NCBI GenBank assembly: GCA_049446715.1
Contig: JBMTQX010000090.1
Location: 1 to 6,723, forward strand
Length of the DNA stretch: 6,723 nucleotides
Direction: 5' to 3'
DNA from: Eutrophocola sp049446715
Lineage (GTDB): Bacteria; Pseudomonadota; Gammaproteobacteria; Pseudomonadales; Pseudohongiellaceae
Of the stretch, positions 1-5,901 are shown in pieces. The first letter of the stretch is position 1. Every line of letters starts with the position of its first letter. The notes below the pieces were generated by a model that ran no database searches, was not told the DNA's origin, and saw nothing but the letters and a program-made list of their open reading frames with translations. Position numbers and translations under genes: made by a program.

Positions 1-609
1 ATCATGGTTTCCATGACGCTCACAGCCATGCTGCTGGGTATGCTCAGTGCTGGCGTTTATTCGGTAGTCAACGATTGGCAAAGCGAAACTTCGGTGCTTG
101 ATGAAACCCTGGATAAGTCGCTGGTGTTACTGCAAGTTGAGCGATCACTGTTTGCCGCTTTTCCGCACAGCTATATTGAGTATGAGACGCTCGAGCGCGA
201 AGTGTATTTTGATGGCAGGGAAGATGAAGTGCGCTGGGTCTCCACGGTTTCGCCACAGCGGCGGAATGGCTTGACCGCCTGGCGCCTGAGTAATGATGAA
301 ACACGGGGACTGGAACTGACCCTGACGCCAGCTTACAGCGATAATCCGGACGAACGTTTTGAGGAACTCGAACCCACACTGGTATTACCCAATTACTCCG
401 CGAGTTACCGGTATCTTGTTCAGCGCAATGAAGACGAAAAGGAATGGGTGGATGAGTGGATCCGTGAGGAAATGCGCAGTTTGCCGATAGCGGTGGAAAT
501 CACCCTGAGGCCGATTGATGAGCGGCTGGATGATTCCGAACTGGAGGTGCTTGCCGCCATCAAGACCTGGAAGCACGAAGAGATACAGCCCACCATTCCG
601 CCGATATGA
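1..609 (+). CDS. gspJ: Type II secretion minor pseudopilin GspJ-like, 5' end cut by window
   Basis: GspJ is a minor pseudopilin of the type II secretion system. With GspI and GspK it forms the tip complex of the periplasmic pseudopilus, anchored by an N-terminal hydrophobic helix. The frame is open from base 1 (Ile codon) for 202 codons. The first ~20 visible residues are that helix (IMVSMTLTAMLLGML...), which in this family follows a G-F-T-L-x-E cleavage motif. The window therefore seems to begin at about mature residue +6, and the ATG at position 4 is internal, not the start. The body fits GspJ: an early amphipathic helix (QVERSLFAAF), a central strand DEVRWVSTVSP, the segment LTAWRL, and near the end SYRYL, a Trp-rich stretch and LPIAVEITL. 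The protein is markedly acidic. Its stop overlaps the next start as ATGA, and the following gspK supports GspJ over GspI or GspH. Confidence 0.75.
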   Translation: MMVSMTLTAMLLGMLSAGVYSVVNDWQSETSVLDETLDKSLVLLQVERSLFAAFPHSYIEYETLEREVYFDGREDEVRWVSTVSPQRRNGLTAWRLSNDETRGLELTLTPAYSDNPDERFEELEPTLVLPNYSASYRYLVQRNEDEKEWVDEWIREEMRSLPIAVEITLRPIDERLDDSELEVLAAIKTWKHEEIQPTIPPI

Positions 610-1652
610 AAAGAGGATATCAACAAGGCTCGGTCATCGTTGTCACACTGTGGACAGTGATTCTGCTGACCATTCTTATCACTGTGCTTGCCGGGCAGAT
701 TCGCCTGTCAGCGCGGGCAGCCTATTATCAGCAGGAAGGTCTGACCGAATGGTCCGAAATCCTTTCAGCGGTCAACCAGGCGGAGATGGAGCTGATGCTG
801 GAGCGCATGCCCAGGCCACCCGAATCCATCGATGATCTTGACGAGCTGAACCGGAACCCCCTGTTTCGGTTCAATGGCCAGGAACTGGCCCTGCACTATC
901 CCCAGGCAGAAGGCATCACGGTGCGGATCTATGATCATGCCGGCAAGATCAATCTGCGCGAAATCGGCCGGCCTCGTATGCGGGCTCTCCTGGAGAAAAA
1001 ACTTGGCGAGGATGCTGATCAGCAGATTGATGCCCTTATCGCAGCCTGGGGCGACTGGATAGACCTCAGTGACACTACAGGCATTAACGGTGCAGAAAGG
1101 GATTACTACGAAGCGCTGGAAAACCCCTATACACCGCGAAATGGCAAGCTGGAAACGGTGGAAGAGATTTTACATATCAAGGGCTTCGCGGAAGTTTTTG
1201 CCGATGTCGACCTGGACGCTGCCTTCACACTGTATTCTGCTGATGAGCTGATCAATCTCAACCTGGCGACGGTGGAGGCCATGCAACTGTTACCAGGGCT
1301 TGATGATGAGCTGATCACGGAGATCGTGGCTTTTCGGGAAAATAACGAATTCCGCGGCAACGGTGATGTCGCACAGATTGTGCCGGCGGAAAACATGGCT
1401 GAACTCAGGCCCTGGCTCAACTCAAGACGCACCACCAGCTTTTACACGATAATGGCCTACAGCAAAATCACAGAAACCCGGTATCCGTTTGATTATAATG
1501 AACCGGTAGAGGTGGATGTCACGGTTTCAGCGTTTGCAGAAACCGTGGAAATTCCTTCCTTCAATGACAGGCCCAAGGTATTGAAAATCAATCCTTACCA
1601 GACCATCCCGGCACGGCTGGTCGTGCGTACAGAAGACGAGTTGCTCGAATGA
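606..1652 (+). CDS. gspK: Type II secretion minor pseudopilin GspK
   Basis: GspK is the largest minor pseudopilin and is thought to cap the type II pseudopilus tip together with GspI and GspJ. The 348-residue product has a short basic leader ending QQG (residues 6-8), then a hydrophobic helix at about 9-30 (SVIVVTLWTVILLTILITVL). It lacks the Glu at position +5, which is the usual GspK exception among pseudopilins. Family hallmarks follow: DALIAAWGDWIDLSD, then GAERDYYEALENPYTPRNG and LETVEEILHIKGF, which match the GspK pattern DWID...GAE..YY..PY..RNG.L.T.EE. A second helix-hairpin/SAM-like part carries LINLNLATVEAMQLLPGLD with ITEIVAFRENN. Length is slightly above the usual ~310-330. The start overlaps the gspJ stop (ATGA, 606-609) without a clear Shine-Dalgarno, so coupled translation is likely. 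The gene after it is not gspL, as is usual, but an ABC permease. Confidence 0.9.
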   Translation: MKRGYQQGSVIVVTLWTVILLTILITVLAGQIRLSARAAYYQQEGLTEWSEILSAVNQAEMELMLERMPRPPESIDDLDELNRNPLFRFNGQELALHYPQAEGITVRIYDHAGKINLREIGRPRMRALLEKKLGEDADQQIDALIAAWGDWIDLSDTTGINGAERDYYEALENPYTPRNGKLETVEEILHIKGFAEVFADVDLDAAFTLYSADELINLNLATVEAMQLLPGLDDELITEIVAFRENNEFRGNGDVAQIVPAENMAELRPWLNSRRTTSFYTIMAYSKITETRYPFDYNEPVEVDVTVSAFAETVEIPSFNDRPKVLKINPYQTIPARLVVRTEDELLE

Positions 1653-2458
1653 ATCTGATCGTCGGTTACGGCAGAAATATTATCCAGGGTTTCTGGTCGC
1701 CCCTTACAGCGGTGGTCAGTAACCACGCGTTGTTCTGGATGCTGGTCAAGCGGGACATTCTGAATCGCACGTCCGGTACTGTGCTTGGCAAGTTGTGGCC
1801 CGTGGTCCAGCCCGCCCTGCAGATGCTGGGTTACTGGTTCATGTTCGATATCGTCTTTGCCATGCGCGCAAACCGGGGCCCGGAGTATCTGGAGTATCTG
1901 CTTACCGGCATGTTGCCCTGGCTGTGTTTGGCCGAGGTGCTGAATCGGTCCACCAACATGTTTCGTGAATTCAGCCCGCTTTACCGCCGCAATACCTTTC
2001 CCCTGGCGTTGTTACCGGTGCTCATCATGACCATACCCTGCATGGTCTATGGCACGGTGTATTTCCTGTTGAACATGTTTCTCGGTGGACCAGGCAGTGC
2101 ACTGGCCTCCTTGCTAGTCCTGCCAATGCTGCTTTTATGGCTGTTGCCGCTCTGCCTTTTTCTGCCGGTCTTAGGCCTCTTTATTCGCGATTTTGCCCAG
2201 GTTGTGCCCTTCCTGATCATGATCACCATGTTCATGACGCCGATCCTGTATTTTCCGGGCATGTTGCCTGAGGGAATGCAGGCGTTCGTCTGGCTGAATC
2301 CGTTTTCCGACCTCATGGCTATCGTGCATGGACTGGTTCAGGGCAGGGAGTTCTCCTGGATCAATGTGATTCGCCCCTGGTGCATTTGGCTGCTGTTGAT
2401 GGGGCCGGCGTGGCTGGTGTTTCGCCGCAGCATTCCACATATTCGGGAGGTGTTGTAA
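1649..2458 (+). CDS. wzm: ABC-2 type polysaccharide/O-antigen export permease (Wzm-like)
   Basis: This is the membrane subunit of an ABC transporter that moves undecaprenyl-linked glycan chains across the inner membrane, pairing with the ATPase encoded next. The 269-residue product shows the family entry motif LVKRDILNRTSGTVLGKLWPVVQP (residues ~31-54), a variant of the common LV.RDL..RY..S.LG.LW...P. About six hydrophobic segments follow. Also present are a cytosolic-side loop with FPLALLPVLIM, then IRDFAQVVPFLIMITMFMTPILYFPGMLP and LNPFSDLMAIVHG, matching the conserved RD...V......F.TPI.Y...P....NP pattern. The C-terminus (FRRSIPHIREVL) resembles the usual F.R..P...DVL ending. Length is typical (~260-270). 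The start overlaps the gspK stop as ATGA (1649-1652). The exact substrate (O-antigen, capsule or another glycan) cannot be read from the permease alone. Confidence 0.9.
   Translation: MNLIVGYGRNIIQGFWSPLTAVVSNHALFWMLVKRDILNRTSGTVLGKLWPVVQPALQMLGYWFMFDIVFAMRANRGPEYLEYLLTGMLPWLCLAEVLNRSTNMFREFSPLYRRNTFPLALLPVLIMTIPCMVYGTVYFLLNMFLGGPGSALASLLVLPMLLLWLLPLCLFLPVLGLFIRDFAQVVPFLIMITMFMTPILYFPGMLPEGMQAFVWLNPFSDLMAIVHGLVQGREFSWINVIRPWCIWLLLMGPAWLVFRRSIPHIREVL
2445..2450 (+). promoter_or_regulatory. Shine-Dalgarno for wzt (GGGAGG)
   Basis: GGGAGG lies seven bases before the ATG at 2458, inside the last codons of wzm. It fixes the wzt start at 2458 rather than at an in-frame ATG at 2380, which would lie deep inside wzm and add 26 residues unlike the family N-terminus. 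Confidence 0.8.
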
Positions 2459-3726
2459 TGACTGATGCCGCCCTCTCCATTCGTGGTGTCTCAAAATACT
2501 ACAAGGTTTATGCCAATGAGCTGGACCGCATCAAGGAGATCATCACCGGGAAACCGAGATTTCAGAAAATCGAAGCCCTGAAACCAGTGACACTGGATAT
2601 CCTGAAGGGCGAAGTACTCGGCGTGATTGGCCAGAACGGGGCCGGAAAAAGCACGTTGCTGAAAGTGCTGTCAAAAACGATTCTGCCTTCAACAGGAGAA
2701 TTTCAGATCAATGGCCGTATTGCGGCACTGCTTGAACTCGGTGCCAGCTTCCATCGGGAAATGACAGGACATGAAAATATCTATCTTTATGGCGCTATCC
2801 AGGGCCTGTCCACCCAGGAGGTGAATGCCATTTACCAAGAAGTGATCGAGTTCGCCGACATCGGAGAATTCATTCACCGCCCGGTAAAAACCTACTCCAG
2901 CGGTATGTTCGTGCGACTGGCTTTTTCCATGGCGACCCAGATCGATCCCGAAGTCCTGATTATCGATGAGGCTCTCTCGGTGGGTGACGGAGCGTTTTCA
3001 CGCAAGTCGCTTGATCGTATCATGGACTTTAAGAATGCCGGCAAGACTATATTGTTCTGTTCGCATTCCATGTACCAGGTAGAGGCGCTCTGCGATCGGG
3101 TTGTATGGTTGGATGGCGGCCGGGTCAGAAAGGTCGGCAATCCGGTTGAAGTCATTACGGAATATTCCGAGATGGTCAGCATGGCATCGCCTAAAGAGGA
3201 AGGTCTGGGCACGGTCAGCATGGCATCGCCCAAAGAGGAAGGTCTGAGCACGGTCAGCAAGGCTGACCGGGATAAAATCGGTGAAAAACCCGATCACAAA
3301 AATATCCTGACGTTACCTGCACTGCAAAAGATTGCCATCAGCGTCGATGGGCATGAGGGCAAGGTACACAAGGTAGTCAGCCAGCAATCCGACCTGGAAA
3401 TCACTGTTCAATTCAGTCCAGGCGAAGGCGTCCCCATGCCTAGCGTGGCCGTTGCCTTCTCAGGCGGTGATGGTCGCATCATCAGCAGCACCGGTTCCTA
3501 TCATGACAACATTGCGTTGAAGACCAATGCAGAGGGAGAAGGTGAGGTCACCATTGTGTTTCCAAAGCTGGCGCTCCTGAGAGGAACTTATTACGTCGAT
3601 ATCGCTCTGCTGTGTGAAAAAGGCATTCATCTATACGAAGCGGTCAGGCGAGCCGCAGAAATTCATGTCGAGCAGGCCGGCCTTGAGCGAGGCATCGTGA
3701 TGCTTGAGCATGAATGGAAAGCCTGA
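2458..3726 (+). CDS. wzt: ABC transporter ATPase with C-terminal glycan-recognition domain (Wzt-like)
   Basis: This is the ATP-hydrolysing subunit of the polysaccharide exporter, partner of the preceding permease. From the ATG at 2458 it has 422 residues. The nucleotide-binding domain covers about 1-235: Walker A GQNGAGKST (58-66), ELGASFHREMTGHENIYL (about 93-110, typical of the Wzt/TagH/KpsT branch), a degenerate signature TYSSGMFVRLAF (145-156) in place of LSGGQ, Walker B LIIDE (167-171) and the switch His203 (FCSHSM). A hydrophilic linker (~238-290) contains two copies of a 13-residue unit. A beta-rich C-terminal domain (about 295-415, with VSQQSDLEITVQF and LLRGTYYVDIALL) resembles the Wzt C-terminal domain, which in E. 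coli O8/O9a binds the chain-terminating group of the O-antigen. Its presence suggests export of a finished, terminally capped chain. The start overlaps the wzm stop (TAATG), and the end overlaps the next gene by 13 bases. Confidence 0.92.
   Translation: MTDAALSIRGVSKYYKVYANELDRIKEIITGKPRFQKIEALKPVTLDILKGEVLGVIGQNGAGKSTLLKVLSKTILPSTGEFQINGRIAALLELGASFHREMTGHENIYLYGAIQGLSTQEVNAIYQEVIEFADIGEFIHRPVKTYSSGMFVRLAFSMATQIDPEVLIIDEALSVGDGAFSRKSLDRIMDFKNAGKTILFCSHSMYQVEALCDRVVWLDGGRVRKVGNPVEVITEYSEMVSMASPKEEGLGTVSMASPKEEGLSTVSKADRDKIGEKPDHKNILTLPALQKIAISVDGHEGKVHKVVSQQSDLEITVQFSPGEGVPMPSVAVAFSGGDGRIISSTGSYHDNIALKTNAEGEGEVTIVFPKLALLRGTYYVDIALLCEKGIHLYEAVRRAAEIHVEQAGLERGIVMLEHEWKA
3174..3251 (+). repeat. 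Two tandem copies of a 39-bp in-frame unit inside the wzt linker
   Basis: Copy 1 is 3174-3212 and copy 2 is 3213-3251; they differ at two of 39 positions. One difference is silent (CCT/CCC, Pro) and one changes Gly to Ser. An eight-base start of a third copy (GGTCAGCA) follows at 3252-3259. The unit is 13 codons, so the frame is kept. It encodes VSMASPKEEGLGT followed by VSMASPKEEGLST at residues 240-265, between the ATPase domain and the glycan-binding domain. Confidence 0.93.
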
Positions 3727-4757
3727 CCGTTATGGCAACCTCTGGCCTGGACAATTCCACGGCGTCTACATCGATCAAAGCGCCTGATGCTGGTCAGTTT
3801 GAGGTCAGGGAGGCCGGGCATGATGATCGTGATGCCGTCAGGACGCTCTTTTCCGCAATCTTTCCCGATGAGATGTCTGCATCCTTGTGGGAATGGAAAT
3901 ATGCCCGCCCGCAGAGCCGGGCCATTGTGGTGTTAAAGGATGGCAATGTTGTGGCCCATTTCGGCGGCATCGGGTTGGACATGTTGCTGGAAGGACAACC
4001 GCAGACCGTTGTCCAGATCACTGACCTCATGGTGGATCCGAAGGTGCGCCATGCTGTACGCAGGAAAAGCCCCTTTTATCTCTGTGCTAAAACCTTTCTT
4101 GATTCATTTGCCGGGTTTGATAAACCCTACTTCCTGGTTTATGGTTTTCCCAGTGCACGCGCGATGGTGCTTCTGGAGAAGCTGGACCTGGCAAAGACGA
4201 TCGACCATATGCTGGAGGTGCAGTGGCCCCTTGAAAATGTGATACCCAGGGCTGTATCAAATAAGCTCATTGAGCTGGATGCCTCAAACTTCGACTACCA
4301 TGCTGATGCCGTCAATGTACTCTGGGAAACGTTTTCCCGTCGTTTTGACCAGCATTTCCTCTGCCGAAAGGATGCATCCTATTTTCGCTGGCGTTACCTG
4401 CAACACCCTGTCAAAAAATATACGATCTACCTGCAAAAACCGGATTGGCTGCGACGGGGTGCGCGCTTGTTCGTTTTAAGACACGATGGCCACAGGAGCA
4501 TGCTGATGGATGTTCTGGATCCGGCGATGGACATGGATGCTGTTGTCACCACGGCAAAAAAACTGTCAGTGATGGAAAACAAGAAAACACTCGTGACCTG
4601 GTGCACTGGTGCGTTCAAATCTGTCTTTGATACCCAGTCAGCTAAATTTGACAGGTTGCCGCTGGCCATACCGGCCAACACCTGCTCACCGGCAATGTCA
4701 TGGGAGCAGCAGGTCGACAAGTGGTGGCTGATGCCCGGTGATACCGACTACCAGTAG
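3714..4757 (+). CDS. GNAT-fold N-acyltransferase, probably glycan-related
   Basis: This is probably an acyl-CoA-dependent acyltransferase of the GNAT superfamily; the acceptor is unknown. The 347-residue product begins with a Ser/Thr-rich tail (~1-27), then a GNAT-like domain: FEVREAGHDDRDAVRTLF (29-46), LWEWKY (58-63), IVVLKDGNVVAHFGGIGLDM, and ITDLMVDPKVR (102-112), the beta-4 strand leading into the acyl-CoA loop. The loop itself is atypical (RHAVRRKSPF instead of R..G.G/A). A second half carries YFRWRYLQHPVKKY (223-236), echoing the first WEWKY, as in tandem-GNAT relatives found in surface-polysaccharide clusters. The chosen ATG (3714) overlaps the wzt stop by 13 bases. An in-frame ATG at 3732, with GGAAAG ten bases upstream, is an equally acceptable start and would shorten the protein by six residues. 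Its position between the exporter and a deacetylase suggests a role on the exported glycan. Confidence 0.7.
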   Translation: MESLTVMATSGLDNSTASTSIKAPDAGQFEVREAGHDDRDAVRTLFSAIFPDEMSASLWEWKYARPQSRAIVVLKDGNVVAHFGGIGLDMLLEGQPQTVVQITDLMVDPKVRHAVRRKSPFYLCAKTFLDSFAGFDKPYFLVYGFPSARAMVLLEKLDLAKTIDHMLEVQWPLENVIPRAVSNKLIELDASNFDYHADAVNVLWETFSRRFDQHFLCRKDASYFRWRYLQHPVKKYTIYLQKPDWLRRGARLFVLRHDGHRSMLMDVLDPAMDMDAVVTTAKKLSVMENKKTLVTWCTGAFKSVFDTQSAKFDRLPLAIPANTCSPAMSWEQQVDKWWLMPGDTDYQ

Positions 4758-4762
4758 GAGGG
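4755..4762 (+). promoter_or_regulatory. Strong Shine-Dalgarno for the PIG-L gene (TAGGAGGG)
   Basis: TAGGAGGG begins on the stop codon (TAG) of the acyltransferase gene and sits eight bases before the ATG at 4771. It favours 4771 over an in-frame ATG at 4738 inside the upstream gene. Confidence 0.85.
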
Positions 4763-4770
4763 CTTACCGG

Positions 4771-5502
4771 ATGTTGAATGAAAACCAGTTTGTTCCTTAT
4801 GAAACCACGGAGCTGCCTGTGGCAAGTGGACCGTGGCTGGTTTTTGCCCCGCATGCCGATGATGAAAGTTTCGGTATGGGCGGTACATTGGCCAAAGCTG
4901 CCAGGAAGGGGATTGAGACCCACCTCGTGATCATGACGGATGGTGCATTGGGTGGCGATCAAGAGAAACTGGTTCAGGTCAGACAGCAGGAAGCGTCTGA
5001 GGCGGCACAGATACTGGGTATGCGTACACCGGTATTTCTGGATAACAGGGACCGGCACCTGCACTTATCCACGGTTGCCCAGCAACAGGTTAAAGCAGCC
5101 ATACTCGAGATTCAGCCTACAGCGGTATATTTCCCGGGCTGTTTCGAATTGCACCCGGACCATCGCACAACGGCTGCATTGGTGTGGACGGCACTTCAGG
5201 AAATCAACAATGAAGAAATTGTACCGGTCAGTTATGAAATTCTGGTGCAAAGCCCCATCAATACGCTGGTTGATATTGGTGCACAACTCAACATCAAGAA
5301 AACAGCGATTGCGGCTTATACCAGCCAGCTTAATGAAAACCGCTATCTTGAAATTGCCCTGGCCATGAATCAGCTGAGAGCTGCCACTTTGCGTGGAGAT
5401 ATTTCCCACGCCGAAGGCTTCTATTGCTATAAACACAGGGATATTGCGCGCTCATATGCCGAGTTTGCAGAGCGGAAAATTGCCCGTTATTTTGACCTCT
5501 GA
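4771..5502 (+). CDS. PIG-L/LmbE family deacetylase
   Basis: This family holds zinc-dependent deacetylases that remove N-acetyl groups from amino sugars or their conjugates, such as GlcNAc-phosphatidylinositol, MshB and BshB substrates. The 243-residue product has the metal motif PHADDESFGMGG (27-38; compare AHPDDE, with H28 and D31 as expected ligands and D30 as candidate catalytic base). The usual VIMTDGALGGD and VRQQEASEAAQILGM follow, then the second metal motif HPDH (128-131). All key residues are present, so it should be active. No signal peptide is seen, so it should act in the cytosol. It follows the acyltransferase by 13 bases and is read from its own strong ribosome site. The pairing suggests N-deacetylation, or exchange of an N-acyl group, on a sugar of the exported glycan; the true substrate is not visible. 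Confidence 0.88.
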   Translation: MLNENQFVPYETTELPVASGPWLVFAPHADDESFGMGGTLAKAARKGIETHLVIMTDGALGGDQEKLVQVRQQEASEAAQILGMRTPVFLDNRDRHLHLSTVAQQQVKAAILEIQPTAVYFPGCFELHPDHRTTAALVWTALQEINNEEIVPVSYEILVQSPINTLVDIGAQLNIKKTAIAAYTSQLNENRYLEIALAMNQLRAATLRGDISHAEGFYCYKHRDIARSYAEFAERKIARYFDL

Positions 5503-5511
5503 GGGGGGGGG
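5503..5511 (+). repeat. Nine-G homopolymer directly after the PIG-L stop codon
   Basis: The TGA at 5500-5502 is followed at once by nine consecutive G. Such runs can slip during replication. Because this one lies after the stop, slippage would change the length of non-coding DNA and not the protein. Confidence 0.9.
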
Positions 5512-5518
5512 TAAATAG

Positions 5519-5545
5519 GCCCTGTACTGGCTCATCGTGCAGGGC
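5519..5545 (+). terminator. Hairpin after the glycan operon, possible weak terminator
   Basis: GCCCTGTAC (5519-5527) pairs with GTGCAGGGC (5537-5545), giving nine base pairs with one G-T wobble and a nine-base loop. No T run follows, so it is not a classical intrinsic terminator. It could be a factor-assisted terminator or a 3'-end-stabilising hairpin of the upstream operon transcript. Confidence 0.4.
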
Positions 5546-5619
5546 AACATAAAATGTGACTGTCCGAAATAGCCAAAACGACAAAAAAAGAAGAAATTGA
5601 GGGGGTTACGAGCAAAAGA

Positions 5620-5636
5620 TTGTGAAAATATCGCAA
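5620..5636. promoter_or_regulatory. Imperfect inverted repeat in the AT-rich upstream DNA, possible operator
   Basis: TTGTGA (5620-5625), five bases, then TCGCAA (5631-5636): five of six positions are complementary. A second small inverted repeat, ATAAG-TTAC-CTTAT, lies at 5641-5654. The spacing of the first is one base short of a CRP site. No regulator can be named. Confidence 0.25.
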
Positions 5637-5722
5637 ATTTATAAGTTACCTTATGTGTGCACTCCAACCGACTGTTTTTCAGGAAAATTATATTGCATTT
5701 CACTTGAAACTGTGAAAAATAG

Positions 5723-5738
5723 CGTGAGGCATGTCACA
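5723..5738. promoter_or_regulatory. CRP/Vfr-like binding site
   Basis: CGTGA-N6-TCACA matches the CRP consensus TGTGA-N6-TCACA at nine of ten core positions. An extra half-site TGTGA lies at 5711-5715. The centre (5730.5) is about 60 bases before the start point expected from the promoter at 5755-5783, close to the -61.5 spacing of class I CRP activation. A chance match is possible, and another CRP/FNR-family protein could be the binder. Confidence 0.5.
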
Positions 5739-5754
5739 GACTGGTCGAAGACTG

Positions 5755-5783
5755 TTGACATGGTGCGTGCGTGTAGGCATCAT
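5755..5783 (+). promoter_or_regulatory. Sigma70-type promoter for the secreted-protein gene
   Basis: A perfect -35 TTGACA (5755-5760) is followed after 17 bases by CATCAT (5778-5783), four of six to TATAAT. AT-rich DNA and a CRP-like site lie upstream. A start near 5790-5792 would give a leader of about 110 bases. A strong -35 with a mediocre -10 fits an activator-assisted promoter. Confidence 0.55.
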
Positions 5784-5818
5784 TCGCCGACGTAGGCCTA
5801 TTACAGAAGCTATTAACC

Positions 5819-5831
5819 GGGGGTTTTCCCC
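5819..5831 (+). other. Leader hairpin, GGGG(G)-TTTT-CCCC
   Basis: Four to five G pair with four C across a T4 loop inside the predicted 5' leader. It is compact and stable, and lies 71 bases before the start codon. CTTCTTTT follows, so it could also act as a weak pause or attenuation point, but the T run is broken and offset. Confidence 0.45.
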
Positions 5832-5836
5832 TTCTT

Positions 5837-5868
5837 TTAACCAGAAATTGGGGTGAAAGCCCTGTTAA
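5837..5868 (+). other. Leader stem-loop, TTAAC(C)AG ... CTGTTAA
   Basis: TTAACCAG (5837-5844) can pair with CTGTTAA (5862-5868) with one bulged C. Inside, GG near 5851 can pair with CC at 5860-5861. The outer arm is AT-rich, so stability is moderate. I do not recognise a known riboswitch core in it. Confidence 0.35.
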
Positions 5869-5875
5869 TTATTTA

Positions 5876-5889
5876 TTGAGCGCGCTCAA
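5876..5889. promoter_or_regulatory. Perfect 14-bp palindrome overlapping the ribosome site
   Basis: TTGAGCGCGCTCAA is fully self-complementary. Its last two bases are the first two of the Shine-Dalgarno AAGGAG. In RNA it could form a short stem touching the ribosome site; in DNA it could be an operator or a dimer-binding site. A second small stem, CAAG-GAGAG-CTTG (5887-5899), competes with it and places the Shine-Dalgarno in stem and loop. Confidence 0.5.
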
Positions 5890-5893
5890 GGAG
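5888..5893 (+). promoter_or_regulatory. Shine-Dalgarno AAGGAG for the secreted-protein gene
   Basis: AAGGAG lies eight bases before the ATG at 5902. The near-perfect match supports this start and suggests high translation. Confidence 0.85.
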
Positions 5894-5901
5894 AGCTTGA
5901 T

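Larger units (their letters stand above)
5503..5901 (+). other. 399-base non-coding region between the glycan operon and the secreted-protein gene
   Basis: I see no convincing gene here on either strand. In order it holds the G run, a hairpin (5519-5545), an AT-rich stretch (about 5546-5720) with small inverted repeats (5620-5636 and 5641-5654), a CRP-like palindrome, a sigma70-type promoter and a leader of about 110 bases with three possible hairpins before the ribosome site. The drop in GC relative to the flanking genes fits a regulatory upstream region. Confidence 0.75.

Noticed and set aside
2380..2457. Earlier in-frame ATG (2380) as the wzt start
   Set aside because: It lies within wzm, adds 26 residues unlike the family, and has no good ribosome site, whereas GGGAGG precedes the ATG at 2458.
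3174..3259. CRISPR or mobile-element repeat
   Set aside because: The copies are directly adjacent with no spacer, are in frame within wzt, and have no inverted ends or transposase nearby.
2892..3260. Minus-strand open frames across wzt that also show a repeat
   Set aside because: The repeat is the same 39-bp duplication read antisense; the plus strand encodes a complete ATPase with all motifs.
4738..4770. Earlier in-frame ATG (4738) for the PIG-L gene
   Set aside because: It overlaps the acyltransferase end; the strong TAGGAGGG places the start at 4771.
5528..5541. Possible sigma54 promoter (TGGC ... TGCA)
   Set aside because: The GG-GC spacing is two bases too short for a -24/-12 element, and the bases lie inside the hairpin.
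5620..5645. Second promoter TTGTGA ... TATAAG
   Set aside because: The spacer is only 14 bases, too short for sigma70.
5452..5703. Minus-strand open frame spanning the end of the PIG-L gene and the AT-rich region
   Set aside because: It has low-complexity Phe runs from the A-rich plus strand, no family resemblance, and overlaps the PIG-L 3' end.
5774..5890. Cyclic-di-GMP or other known riboswitch in the leader
   Set aside because: The conserved core blocks of the c-di-GMP-I class are absent, and I recognise no other known class.
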